Positions 25,201 through 37,639 of a stretch of 64,000 bases of DNA are shown here, one piece after another. Below the pieces are notes generated by a model. The model saw nothing but the letters and a program-made list of their open reading frames with translations, did no database searches and had not been told where the DNA came from. Numbering within the stretch: the stretch's first letter is position 1; every line of letters begins with the position of its first letter. Origin of the DNA: Mallotus nudiflorus (taxonomy: Eukaryota > Streptophyta > Magnoliopsida > Malpighiales > Euphorbiaceae); assembly GCA_947683625.1 (NCBI GenBank), contig CANTUR010000282.1, forward strand, positions 2,256,341-2,320,340. The letters run 5' to 3'. The translations under genes and the position numbers were made by a program.

Positions 25201-28200
25201 GACATGAATAGTGATGAGGGGCTAGAATCATGCAAAACACTAAGATAAGCCTACTGTCAGAACTGAATGAAATAACAGAGTATTATGAATGTTCATTGCA
25301 AAAAGATGAATGAAGAAAACATGACTAATACAATACAAACCTCTTCCTTATATAGTTGCTTTGGCATGTTATTATGCGCCATCACAGCTAGAGCTGCATG
25401 AATGGATTCCAGCGCACAAAAGACTGAGGAAACTGCATCAGAATCTTGCTGCAGAATTAGGAGAAAACAAATTTGTAAGAATACATCACCAGGTATGAAC
25501 ATCATGCAACAACAAGAGAGCACTGCATCTAATTTAGTATTTATCAATTCCTAAAACTCTTGAAATAAAAATTCCTCCAACAATTTCCAAGCATTATAAT
25601 TTCAAATAAAACTAAAGGTTGACAGCATTGTATAAATCATTGACTCTGACAGATCTCAAAAATTAATATCCAGGAAGCTAAAATATATTTCATATCTGAA
25701 AACATAATTCATTGCATTTTTCTTATAATTGACCTCACATATTAGTAGTTGATTTTCATTTGAAAATGTTCTTTTAATAATCTTTGAATTAATACTCTAA
25801 AATCCCCATAAAGGATTCCCATCAAATGGTGAATGGAAAAATTACACTATGATAAACAAAACATAACAGACTAGCTCACAGCAAATGGCAAACAACAAGG
25901 TACTGAGGTTCAAACAAGAGATGAATTTCTGTTGCCTTCCCTGATTTGCTAATGTTAAAATACCAGTCAAAGCAGTAAAGAAATAAAGGATATAAGAGGC
26001 TTTTTACAAAACAAAACCACATCACCTATGAGAGTATTTCACAAACATCAAGTGCCATTGCAACACCTAAGAATATAAGTGGCATAGACTAGTATCCCCA
26101 GACAAACATAGAAAAAACAAGACAAAAAAAATCAAAATAAAGAATAAGATACTCACATGCTCATATTCATCAACAGACAAACCTTCTGCTCGGTGTATCT
26201 GATGATCTAGAATCCGCAACAGTCTTACGAGAATATCTACAGGAACCAAATGAAGAAGCTTTTTTGCACGTATGGACATTATTTCATTTACAAGCATTCT
26301 AAGATCATTAGCAGGCACTGACAACCACTCTGCTTCATCCCGTTCATCACTCATAATTTCAGCTCTACCACAGAATTCTTCTAGCATTTCACAGAAGCCT
26401 CCAATCATGGCATCTAGAATGTTAAAAACAAATCTTAGCAAAAAATGTAGGAGGCCAGAGAGGCAGAAACAAGAGACACAGAGATACATATCATCACTAT
26501 AGCTACCTTGAAGCTCAGCAGGATCTGGCTGAACCAATGGTGGGATGTCATCATTGCCCTTCTTCTTGACTTTTGATTTTCTCGAAGATGATGCAATGTC
26601 CTGCAGTTTATATTCTTGTCAGGAAAAGAGAAGCAAACCAATAATCTATAGCTAAATCTCAAGCCCCAAAGCTTACATACATTCGGAATGGATTTGGGCT
26701 GGTAATTTTGTGTTTCATCACAGTGTCTTTGACCTTGACCTTGACCTTGACCCGGAACAGATATATTTAGCCCAATGGAGTTGAGCTTGTGATTTTGAGT
26801 TCCATCACAATCTATTTCAACTTGATTCAGAACAGGTATACTTGGTGCAATGGGCTTGTTTTCAAATACTGCACTTCCAGAGATATCCTTCTTACCTGAG
26901 AAACTTAAATAAAGGCAGTAAAGCACAAGCACAACATACTAAACATACTAAGTGTTATGTGAAAATGATAGTGCCAAAGTAAAAGTAAAATTAAATCATG
27001 AAACAGCATAGATTCATTGCACAGCATCAAAGAATATTCCAGCATGTTGAAACTAAACTTGAAAACAATGAAATCTTTTGGACTGTGCTGTTGCATTTAT
27101 GTATTTACTTAAGTTTGTATCTTTAAGTAATTACCACAGCAAAAAAGATATTTTGAATCAATTATGAGGGTCATCCTGCTGTCTTCTTTTTTAAGTTTCA
27201 GTTCTATTGATAGACTTCTTGCAGTGACATCATAAAAACAAAGAAATTTGCAAACATTTCCAACAACTATATATTTTAAGCAATCATGTGCATAAATGCA
27301 ATAATTCTTCATATTTAGTCTTTGCATAAACAATTAATAACAACCTGGAGATAGCATCAGCACCACTTTAAACAGTATGAAATACAAGCTACAAGTCAAC
27401 ACATAATCACTGATGCCAAACAAGTTATAAATAGAATAGGCCAATTGGCAGGCTAACCTAACCATAACCACTAAAGGATTAGGCTGACTTCATAACCATA
27501 CAGTTCACAAGACTGAAAAAACAGATGATACATAGTTGAACTATCACAAATGCAAGCCAATGTAATCTGTCAACAAAGTTCAAAGCCTTAAGACAATAGC
27601 TGGCATCTCTTATTTCATATGTTTGTCTTTGCGCTATTTTTAACCATCTCAACATATTTATTTAACCAACAACTGTATCAATTTCAGAGTCATATCATAT
27701 AATTTCCTCTGACTTAAGCAAACACTCTGAACTTACACTAGCCATGCGTACTTCTAATTTAGATCCTGGGAAGCTGCAATTACTTGAGTTGTGAATTGTG
27801 AATCTCACTTCTTGACATGGCAAACATAGTTTCTTCCAAAAATTATCTTAACACTCCAAAAAGTCATGAATCCTATTTTTACTCCTAGTCTAAATTTAAG
27901 TATATTTTAAAATCCCAATAGTAAAAATATAATTTCAAATAAAGAAACCAAGTAGTAATACTAATCACAACCATAAGCAAAACGTGGAGACGTGAAACAT
28001 CATATCCTAGACTATGAAATAAGAACTCATTCATTTTTCATTTGTTAGTCAAATGTTAGCTTCACCAATCAGAGTATATTCTCACGCTAATAATTTCTTG
28101 CACTACAAGATAGCCTAAACCTAAAGGCTTAAACAATAGCATCCTAAAATTTCTAGGCATGCATCCCATGTTCAGTTGTTCCTGCATGTTAAAGACAAAC

Positions 28201-29670
28201 CGCATATCGGCTCATATATTCACTCCAATCATGCTCAGAAGGAGAGAGAGAGAAGATGCTTCTAGAGAATGGGGGAGAATAAATTGAAAGAGAAATAGTC
28301 TGTACTTTGTTTACCAGGAGTTACATACTCTAATGCTTCAGGATTGCATTGGAGAACCTGGTCAAGAAGTTCCAAGGGCTCCACATTGTCAAATGAAGTA
28401 GGCCATGTCTCATCTCGAAGGTTCCTGTAAAGAACAACAGATAAACAAAATGCATCCACTTAATGCAATCATCACAAAAGATAGCAAATTTTTTCCAAGA
28501 TCGAATCCAACATTCAGAGAAGATATTGCAGACTAAAGCATCGGGGATTATACAGTACTATAATTTATTGGCCTAGTGTTTTTTCTTATACCCTATAGAA
28601 GTTATTTGTAATATTGGTGAAAAACTGAAAATCTAAGGCCTCTGAAGTAGTAGTATTCTCTCCTTCATGGGGAAAATCACAGGTGGCTAAGTGGAGCAAG
28701 CACAGGGTGCCAAACCAGTGAAAAACTCGTGCTCACATTTTAAAAAAAAAAATCTCACCAATACATTGAGCAAGTGATTTATTTCTAACAAAATCTATGT
28801 TTGGTGGGATTTCCATGATATCTATAATATAACTAATAAAGAAACAGCAGCACTACTTCAGTCACACTATACGATCATCTTAAAACATAACTCTGAGCTG
28901 AATCTACCATTTGAAGCACACGGCAAGCTAACAGTAATTAAGACCAAAACATACAAGATTCATATTTACATTTGAAAAATAAATAAAGACCTTGTTTGAA
29001 CTCAATCATTTGCAACAACTGAAATGAATTAAATTCTAGCAAAATCCTTGACATTTTTTACATGATGTCATTCCTCTCGGACCGCCTATTTTTTCAGCCG
29101 AAACAACTGAATTCAAGCAATTAAGAACTGACTAAATAGAAATGAATTCGATTAAACTAAATTCTCGCATTTTTAGACTTTCCAAACTAACTGATTTCAT
29201 TTATACTTCAAAGCGCAAAGGCAGATAAAATTCAACTATATTTTACTTACTATTTTTTTTTTCACTTACTATCAAAATTCACATTGAAATTGAAACTTAC
29301 ATCAAGATTTCAATGCCTTCAACTACTCATAACAAACATATACATTTCAAATATATACTTACAGATAAGACACGTCGGTATGACGAAGCAGATCAGCTAT
29401 GCGACTCGCTTGCGAAACAATTTCAGTACGATTCAAAGACCAAAAACCTCCAATATTTCCATCATCAAACAGCTTCAAGGTCGGATCCGATGCGCCACAG
29501 AACACAGGAAGCGAAGGCAAAGGCAAACACGGAGCTACTTCAGAGTGTATAGTGTTGGACAATCCTATGCCGCGTCGCAAGCCGGAGCTGGAGCTGGAAC
29601 CGGAACCAGAACCAGAAGCGGAGACGGAGCTCCAACCTCCGGCAGGATGGAGTGAATTTGAATTGCTCAT
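16280..29670 (-). CDS. SCC2: Sister chromatid cohesion protein 2 (cohesin loader, NIPBL/Scc2 family) with PHD finger
   Basis: Twenty-eight exons, 5' to 3' on the minus strand: 29363-29670, 28315-28424, 26681-26895, 26507-26600, 26157-26413, 25341-25448, 25076-25187, 24848-24944, 24570-24756, 23999-24430, 23329-23861, 23046-23256, 22919-22969, 22669-22827, 22406-22573, 21769-22068, 21542-21694, 20590-20759, 19743-19851, 19011-19172, 18826-18930, 18521-18757, 18040-18173, 17673-17966, 17098-17590, 16839-16931, 16610-16735, 16280-16495. The sum is 5634 nt (1877 aa), with phases closing at every junction; Arabidopsis SCC2 is of similar length. The N-terminus has the plant-conserved block GIGLSNTIHSEVAPCLPLPS. 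A Cys4-His-Cys3 PHD finger lies at residues 707-751, followed by HEAT-type helical repeats and a basic C-terminus with a 7-Asp run. SCC2 with SCC4 loads cohesin onto chromatin and is essential in plant embryos (family knowledge). Exon 8's GTGTGC donor is the least certain junction. Confidence 0.95.
17170..17445 (-). repeat. 22-residue coding repeat in SCC2 exon 25
   Basis: Four tandem copies of a unit beginning NGIIQQEP (variants NGIVQQQP and NGTFQEDP) recur at 63-66 bp steps, seen at DNA level as CCATTC/CCATTT cores at 17219, 17285, 17351 and 17414. Unit length stays a multiple of three, so the frame is kept. The repeats fall at about residues 1625-1710, between the HEAT region and the C-terminal basic tail, and look like a disordered linker. 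Confidence 0.85.
19490..19515. repeat. (GAAAA)n microsatellite in an SCC2 intron
   Basis: About five units of GAAAA/AAAGA lie in the intron between exons 19 and 20. They have no visible effect on splice sites. Confidence 0.8.
23529..23663 (-). other. PHD finger encoded in SCC2 exon 11
   Basis: Residues 707-751 show the zinc-ligand pattern CCVC ... CQGC ... FHADC ... WQCQIC, a complete C4HC3 PHD finger within one exon. PHD fingers read histone H3 tails. Plant SCC2 proteins carry one, whereas yeast Scc2 and animal NIPBL do not, so this domain probably gives plant cohesin loading a chromatin-mark input. No ligand is missing. Confidence 0.9.
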
Positions 29671-30425
29671 CGATTAATTAACCGGTGAGTCAACAGGAAG
29701 CAGAGTAAAAGCATGAATTGGAGTGGTAATAACGTAATAATGAGAAAGTAGAGGGGTTAATTAGGAGGAGAATTAGGGTAAGAGTTGCAGAGCAGAGATT
29801 GTAGTGAAGAGAGGTTGGTTTTGTGTTTGAGCCCTAGAAATGAGGGGTAGCAAATGGCGGGGAAAGTAGTATTTTTTTTTTTTTTCTTCTCTCCTCTTCG
29901 GCCTGTGTCGTGTGAGGATTTTTCTATTTGTGTGTGTAAGGTGAGGGAAAAATTTTAGAGATTTTGTTGACGAAGTTGACGGTTATGCCCTTCGTTGTTG
30001 ACTATTTTTTTACGCTCATAAATGCTGACGGTGGTCCAATTCTCTACCTATTTGACTCCGGAGTTACGGTAATGCCCCTGTCTTTGCCCGTTTATGTTGG
30101 CTGGCAGCTTGTTAGAGTTTTTTTTTTTGTATTGGTGATTTTTAAATTTTTTGTCTAATATGTTGTGGTCCCCCAGCTTCATAAACTTTGTAATTTTCTA
30201 CTCTATTTGTTTAGGGGAAATATTTTATTTTTAAAAAATAAAAAAATATATTTTTTAATATTTAGTTATAAGAAAATAATTAAAAAATATTATTTTTTGT
30301 AATATTAATATTTTTTGTTATTCAAATTATATGGATATAATGTACTTTTTTACAAATTATCTCTTTATAATAAATTCAATATATTAATAAAAAATTTATA
30401 TAATAATTAATTTATCTTAATCAAT
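29671..30425. other. SCC2 upstream region
   Basis: This is presumably the promoter and 5' UTR of SCC2 on the minus strand. A T run of 14-15 (29871-29885) lies about 200 bp upstream of the start codon. Beyond 30170 the DNA turns very AT-rich. I see no clear TATA box or other gene. Confidence 0.4.
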
Positions 30426-30732
30426 GAAAGGAAAAAAAGAAGGTGATGAGAAGAAAAAATTGAAAAGATAAAAATAAAAAAAAGGGAAAGGAGAAAAAAT
30501 AAGATAAGGTGAAAAAATAAGGAGAGAATAAAAATAAAAAAAAAGGAAAAAAAAGAAGATAAAAGGTAAAAATGAGAAGAAAATAAAAATAAAAAAAAAA
30601 AGAGGAAAGGAAAAAAGTAGTGAAGGCAAATAAAAAATAAAGATAAAATAACAATAAAAAAGAAAAAAAAAGACCAATAAATAAGAAGAAAAAAATAGTA
30701 AAACTAAGTAAGAAATAAGATAAAAAAAGGTA
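30426..30732 (+). repeat. Purine-only tract (about 300 bp)
   Basis: The plus strand is almost entirely A and G, with scattered T, in imperfect GAAAA/AGAAAA/ATAAAAAT units. The long Phe-rich reading frame on the opposite strand is only a shadow of this composition. Such tracts can adopt triplex DNA and are often nucleosome-poor. Confidence 0.8.
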
Positions 30733-30875
30733 TTTAAGGTAAATTTCTCTTATTTTTAAGTACTGTAAAATAACTTTCTATTCTAAAGATAAAAAGTTAT
30801 TTTCTGTGTTTTAAAATTATTTTTTTACTAATAATTATTTTCCTTTAATTTTTTTTTTTACAATCTAAACATTAA

Positions 30876-31135
30876 TGTAATGATTTTAGATTTTAAATTA
30901 TTTTATTTTAAAATAGGATATGCAATATTGATAAATTTTAAAATAATATTTTATTATTTTATTATTTTGTGAATAATTATTATTATTTTACATTTAATTA
31001 TAATTTTTTACGTAAATGCATATATTAACATGTATTATTTCGGATAATATTATTTTAATAATGTTTAATTTAGTGCGTTAATATTTTAATATTATTATTT
31101 TAATAAATTACATTATTGAATTGTATTTTTATGAG

Positions 31136-31212
<77 letters not shown>

Positions 31213-34210
31213 ATATATATGTGAATATATAAGTATGTGATGTGTGAATTTAGTATAATATAATAATACATATTATAATATATATTTTATTAAATTTATA
31301 TTATATAGTTTTATGTATTATATACAAAAGTCAAAAACTAAAAACTTACCCATTATTCTTCTTTTCTCCCGATCCTCACCATCATCGCCTGCCATCCCGT
31401 TCGTCTGCCGTTAGTATACCTCTTGCCCTTCCTTCGTCAACCACCCCTCCCTCTGCCAACTCCGCCGCCTTTCCTTCCTTCCCCGCGCCGATAGCGACAT
31501 CAACCTTTGTTTTGGCCGAAAATTGATTTCCTCGCTGTTCTTCCACCTCCAGCCACCAAATCAAGCATTTCCAGTGCCGTTGGACTCCTGGAGCATCGAG
31601 GAGGAGGAATCCAAGCTCCTTTCAACTTGAAAACACGATTTGGTGAGATGTTTTGCTCATTTTCAATTTCAGTCATTTTAAGGTTTTTGAATTTTTTTTT
31701 TTTTTTTGAGAATTATTGCTTGATTCATGAAAAATCCCTTTACAAAAGTTTATCCCTCTAGCTCAAGCTACTCCCCTGGATTTTTTTTGTGATTTTTGGG
31801 AATTATTTTGATTTTTGTGAATTTGTGAATATTTTATTATTATTTTATTATTTTCATAAATTAATTATATAAATTGTGATTTTTGGTGTTATTTGTGGTT
31901 ATTATTAATTTTAGAATTTAGTTTATAATTTTGTGTAATTTTTATAATTATTTTTAGTTTATGTCAATTTTGAAAATATAGGTTAAATATATATTTTGTT
32001 ATAAATTATTGGTTAATTATATTTTTTTGTTAATATTATTGAGATATATGTTGAGAAAATAATTTTTGTGTATTTATATAATTTTTATTGAATTTTTGAG
32101 TATTATTAGTATTTTATGTGTATTTTTAAATATTAGGGGTAATTTGGTAATTTTAGTTAAATATTAATTTTAATTGGTTTAAATATTATTTGAGGTATAA
32201 AAATGATTTTTACAAATTATTTACTATTTTTAACTAATTAATACTAATTTTTGAAAATTATTTTCAAATAATATATAATATACTATTGTTGTAAATAAAT
32301 GGTTTTTTAGTAAATTTTAATATATTTTTGGACTAATTAAGTAATTTGGATTTATAAAATGAATTTTTATAAATTTTTGTGGAATTATTGAGAAAATGAA
32401 TTTTTAATAATATTACATTATTAATTAGGGTTTTTAAGTAGTCATTAGGAAAATAATTATTTTTGGAGTTTTAATACTTAATATGTTATATTTTGATATT
32501 TGAAGGGCATTTATGGTATTTATTGAATTTTTATATATTTTATTGTGTTATTTGAATTTTTGGTGAATTGTGGACCTCGATTGAGGATTTTAGTAGTTCG
32601 GGATCTCAATCAAGGGTTGTGAGAATTTTTGTATTCAAAGTGTATTTTCCTTGCATGACCAGCTCTACTTTTTAGTAGAGAGATGTCTGTTTTACATAAG
32701 AGGTTTTGCCGAATTTTTGGTGAAATTCTCGTAAAACATGATATCAGGTCTAATTCTGATTTTGTGTCTGTTCATGTTTAGTAATTCTAGATCGAGTCTC
32801 TAGAAACCTAAGTTGGAGTTATTCTAATTCATGATCGTTTTATTATTTAGTTGCGCCGAAACCGAGGTCTAGCGGACCAAGCCCGTTGAACCAGTCTCGT
32901 GGAGCGTATCCCTGTGAGTTATTATTGTATATATATATTGCTCTAGGTTGCATGTTTTAGAATTATATGTTTTGAATGTAAAATTTTGCATAATTGCTTT
33001 ATTAAATGCTTAAGTATATTTTTAGTATATTATTGGTATATTTTTTAATAAATGCATGATTTCCTTTTTATTTATATTTAAATTATGTTTAAGTATATTA
33101 TTGGTTGATTTTGAGTATATTTCCTGATTTAATTGAAATTATTTTATGTATATATACCTGAAGTATACTTAGTTTATTTTAGGTATATTTTTGGTATATA
33201 TATGGTTTACTTGATCTTTTTGAATGTCATTGTATATATTATTTATTCTTGGATGTATGTTTTATTTTTTTTTAAATGAAGAATATCGATAGAACGTGCT
33301 TCCTAGTGAGCAACACTAGGACAAAGTACGTATCGGTGCGATAGATTGTAGGTTGAATTACTAACTTATTTGTGGATTATGACTTGATTGATTTGATTGA
33401 TGTGAGATGTGATTGATGGTGTGATTGGTGGAGCTCGGTTGACCAAGTGTCTCGAGGCCAATCATATTGATAGTCAGACTGCTGGAGCTCGGTTGACTTA
33501 GTGTTTCGGGGCTAATCTACTGTCCAGTTGGATTAAGTGAATTTACTTGAAATTAAGTGAGCCAGTATGGTTAGAGCGTTTCCTATTGATATTTGAGGCT
33601 GCGATAACTTAAAGTTCTATTTAATTCTTCATAAACTGATGTCTTTCAGTATTAATTATAAAGTGATTTTCAGCATCTGTGTGTACATGTCTGTATATAT
33701 TTATTATAAATACTTATGAGTGTTTACATTTGTCATTTAGAAATGCGTGTATATATATTATAATAATTAACTCAATGAGGTCTGACTCCCCTCAGTTGAT
33801 GTTTTTGCATAAGAGTCTTCTTCTTCAGACCTCAGCAGTAGCCTATTCGTAGGACTTCTTCCGTCTTGATTTTATTATATAAATTATCTACTTAATTATT
33901 TATTATTGTATTCTAGAAAACTGCAGTAGTTGTATTTATGTTAGTCGAAAGTGGTACTCTATATTATATATGTTAATTTTAAATTTAGAAAGATATATCT
34001 CTGAATGATGTATTAAATATTTTATTTTATGATATGCAGAGATTATTTTATCATACTTATTGAGTTTTAAATTTTGATGTATTTTTATATTGCGGTATAT
34101 TTATTTTATTTATTGTATGTTTTTATTCTTTTAAGGTTTGCTACGAGTTCTGGATTCGAAAAAATTCTCATTCCCTAGCGCTGATCATGGCCCCAGTTTA
34201 GATCGTGACA
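30876..34210 (+). mobile_element. Solo LTR of Ty3/gypsy chromovirus family (element 6), TSD ATTAA
   Basis: It starts TGTAATGATTTTAGAT and ends GATCGTGACA, so it has canonical TG...CA ends. It is flanked by a perfect 5-bp target duplication ATTAA (30871-30875 and 34211-34215). Its 3335 bp match the LTRs of the downstream nest throughout: the GAGCTCGGTTGACC pair (33431 and 33486), the TGAGGTCTGA/TCAGACCTCA inverted repeat (33776-33834), and the GCTACGAGTTCTGGATTCGA block near the 3' end. No internal genes or second LTR are present, so it arose by LTR-LTR recombination. Confidence 0.88.
31139..31218. repeat. (TA)n(TG)n compound microsatellite
   Basis: About 19 TA units are followed by about 15 TG units and then TATG/TATA, inside the solo LTR. 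The neighbouring LTR copies have different AT-rich arrays at the comparable position. Confidence 0.9.
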
Positions 34211-34215
34211 ATTAA

Positions 34216-37200
34216 AAAATAAAGGAAAATGTTTTCAAAAATAATATTTTTTGCAAACAAACATATCCTTAACTTATAAATTAATAATTTACACAATTCA
34301 ATTTCATAAAAATAAAACATTAACGTTTTCAATATTATATTGAGGTGTCCAAATAATTATTTATAATTTCAAATAAGATCAATTAAATACCTAAACCAAC
34401 TAAAATGTGTTTATAAATTATATTTTTAGTAAGTTAAAGTGTTACAATGGTTGATTTATAAATTAAGAAGACAAACTAACAAAATATGTAAAGTTTAAAA
34501 AGTTATATATATATGCCTGAGCAAGTACGAATCAAAAATTGACAATTTCAGTTAACCTTCTGTGTGTGTGTATACACACACATTATGTTTAAATATTCTT
34601 AGTGAAAGACATGTCCCTTTTTGTCTATACAATATTAGGTTTAAACCTTAAAAATCGTTTTTTTTTTTAATAAAAAATTGAATTGAAATGAACTAATTAT
34701 TAGTTGTTGTTTTTATATGTCCAAAAATTTTGGCAGTTTGAAAAATCGAATTGACTAAATATTAATCTTAGCTACAAATGTAATAATAATTATACAAAGT
34801 ACAATTAAATTATCACCTCGAATTATTTGAATTTTGAAAAAAAAATATATATTACTATTATGCATGAATTTCATTGTACTCGGAAAAACAAAAAGTTAAT
34901 CGTTTATTTGATTAAGCTGTAAAACGAGATTATTTTACCAATGAGTATTATAATTTACTTTCTTAAATATAAACAAAATTGTTGTTATAGTTGAACAAGG
35001 TTAAATTGAACTAACAACTCAATTCAATTAGTTACGAGAGTAAGACTCTGCATACACTACCAACTTTGCTAAATGCTATATAGTTACAGTCGGAATACAA
35101 ATAGTGTTATTTTCATGCATTATATGATTTGAAATTGATGCCCACAAAGTTTGGGCAAGATGGTTAACTGCTTGATACGGGCATTGTGAAGCGAGTCCTG
35201 GCTTTCCAGAGTTGTGTACTCCTTTTCCCATTTCTGTAAAGCCAAAAAAAATCAACCAGAATTAAAGAAAAGCAATATCGTGCATTTAAGTGTTATAGTG
35301 CATGGAGTCAGTGAGAGCAGTGCAGCAGGACTATATGCATGGCAGCGAAGAATGTCATTTCATGAGTTTCTTCAGTTCCCTCGTAATTCCCTTTACTTAT
35401 TTGTATCTTTGTTTGACATATCCATGCATCTACTGTATAAATGGTCGGCAGTTGCCCCACCAAAATGCCTTTATAAACTAATGAGAAAAGATACATTTAT
35501 CCTCTCAAAGAAAATTTTAGCTCAATTAAATGCAAATTTTAAAAAAATCAACTATTTGAGCCCCTCAACCCATAAGGGAGTAAAACACAGTTAATAAGTC
35601 TAGCTTATACGAATCAGAGCAGAACCCAGAAATTAAAGATTTTTCACTATTGCATTTTTTGAACCACCTTGAGACGGAAGAGTACGAGTAGATGATCTAC
35701 AATGACAGGAGTTCCCTCGCCGCTTACTATGATCATGTCAAGAGTAAACATTATACAGTAGTCCTGACTTTTAATGAGTTGAAAAGTTAAATCAATAAAA
35801 ATTAAATATTTTAATTAAAGTAATAAAAATTAAAACATAATACCATATAGATGAATTCTAAATGAATTGATATTATTGGTTTGGGTTTTCAATTCATTAA
35901 AAATCATTATCATTATAAAATTTCTCCAAGACATACCAGCCCTTAGTCACGGACGCACCAAAGGCATGTCCAACCTGAGCTGAGGGGGAAATTTAATAAA
36001 AAAATATTAACTTCAAGATCAATAAGAATAACCTTATCAAACAATCAATAAAGAAGTACGTCGAGATTTACATGAAAACCTTGAAAAAATATATGCATTT
36101 CATTCAATCCAATCCAATCACATATAGATTATGATCATTAATCAAAAAATAAGAGAAGAGGAGATCAATTAAGAATGATTAGATTAATAATGTTTTAAAT
36201 TGTTGATTTCTCCAAAGGCAATCAGAAATGGATGTTTCATCATCAGCCTCCTTCTCCTCTTCTAGAAGTAAAATAAATTGCTCAAATATTTCAATTGGCT
36301 CATGCTTGATATAAGCTTACAGCTAATCTTCATTGGTATGCTAAGCCAAAAATAATTTAGGAATCCAAATGTTCTTTGATCATCCGTATCAACTTGATCT
36401 AACTACGTTTTGGACACTGATAGGCATCGCCAGACACGATATTGCTTGCAAATGGATAAAAAAAATTTGAGCAACGTTAATTGATATTTATTTTTTAATT
36501 TTTTGATTTTTTTAAAATTTCTTTAATCTAAAATCTAAGGTATATTCGGATAAACCCATTATGTAAACACATATAACTTATAAATATTTTTTTATTTTTT
36601 TAATAATATAATTTATAAAAAAATTAAGAAGTAGAAAGGTAATTATCATAAGTAGCAATATTACCGCAGACATCATTACTCGTGACAATAATTATTATTC
36701 AAACGTTTTATTCCGTCGTATATTAAGTGGTTTAAATAGTTGATATTTCATAATTTTGCATTTAAATGAGCTTTTTTCTTCCGATTGAATATACAAAACA
36801 TATATCTAATTCTTCCAATTGACTGTACAAAATATCAAGATCTTTCAATTGTATTGTATATGAATGTTTGATAACATCTGTAATTGATAGAATCACATCG
36901 AATCAGCTCTTAAAATAGCATCATAAATCATAATTGTAAACGTGTGCTATCCAAAACCTTATTTTGTATACTTATGCTACTGGTTAAAATAATTTTTTTT
37001 TTATAAAATTTCAGTTTCAAATCTTAAGTAAGAAAAAGGAGATGCTACAAATATTTTATTTTGCTTTTAGGATCCACCGGCTTGGAGTCCATGGTACTAT
37101 GAGATAGCAAGGGCATTAAATAAAAAATAAATAAACAAACAAATAATTTTTTTTTGAAAGGTTAAAATATTAGTTACCACACACGAAATAAAAAAATCGT

Positions 37201-37600
37201 TAGATTATTGAATGCAATGCAATACCTGCACTTATATTGGGGTTTCTTTTGCCAATTCATGGAAAAAATTTAAAATTTTTTCCAATTTAAGATGTATTTA
37301 AAAAAAAATATTTTGTCATGGAATAAAAAAGAATTACCAATACATAGGGATTTTAGTTGAGATCACATGCGAGTTGATTTTTGACTCGTATGTCACCTTA
37401 GCAAAAATCACTACAAATTGATAATATTTTTTTTCATTCCATCACAAAATGAGAATTTTTATAAAAAAACTGATAAAAATTTCAAGTTTTTGCTATAAAT
37501 TGGCAAAAAACCCGTATGCTGCATTAATCAGAAGATACACCCATACGTTGTGAAGCAGTTAATTAACTTGCAGACTGAGATTTCTTTCTTTTGCACTGTG
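34216..37600. other. AT-rich gene-poor stretch
   Basis: No gene can be supported. It has a near-perfect TGTGTG...CACACA palindrome at about 34563-34581, many A/T runs, and short sequence around 35140-35600 of higher complexity. The frames there show no family I recognise. Confidence 0.4.
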
Positions 37601-37639
37601 CTGCACTTTTGCATTAACTGATTTTCGATGAGGTTCCAG

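Noticed and set aside
28660..28775. SINE-like segment in an SCC2 intron (GGTGGCTAAGTGGAGC then an A run)
   Set aside because: An A-box-like string is present, but no B box at the right distance and no flanking duplication could be found.
30417..30677. Phe-rich open frames on the minus strand
   Set aside because: They mirror the purine-rich tract; no domain, no start context, pure composition effect.
35214..35594. 126-codon frame downstream of the solo LTR
   Set aside because: No recognisable motif, codon use or splice context; likely chance.
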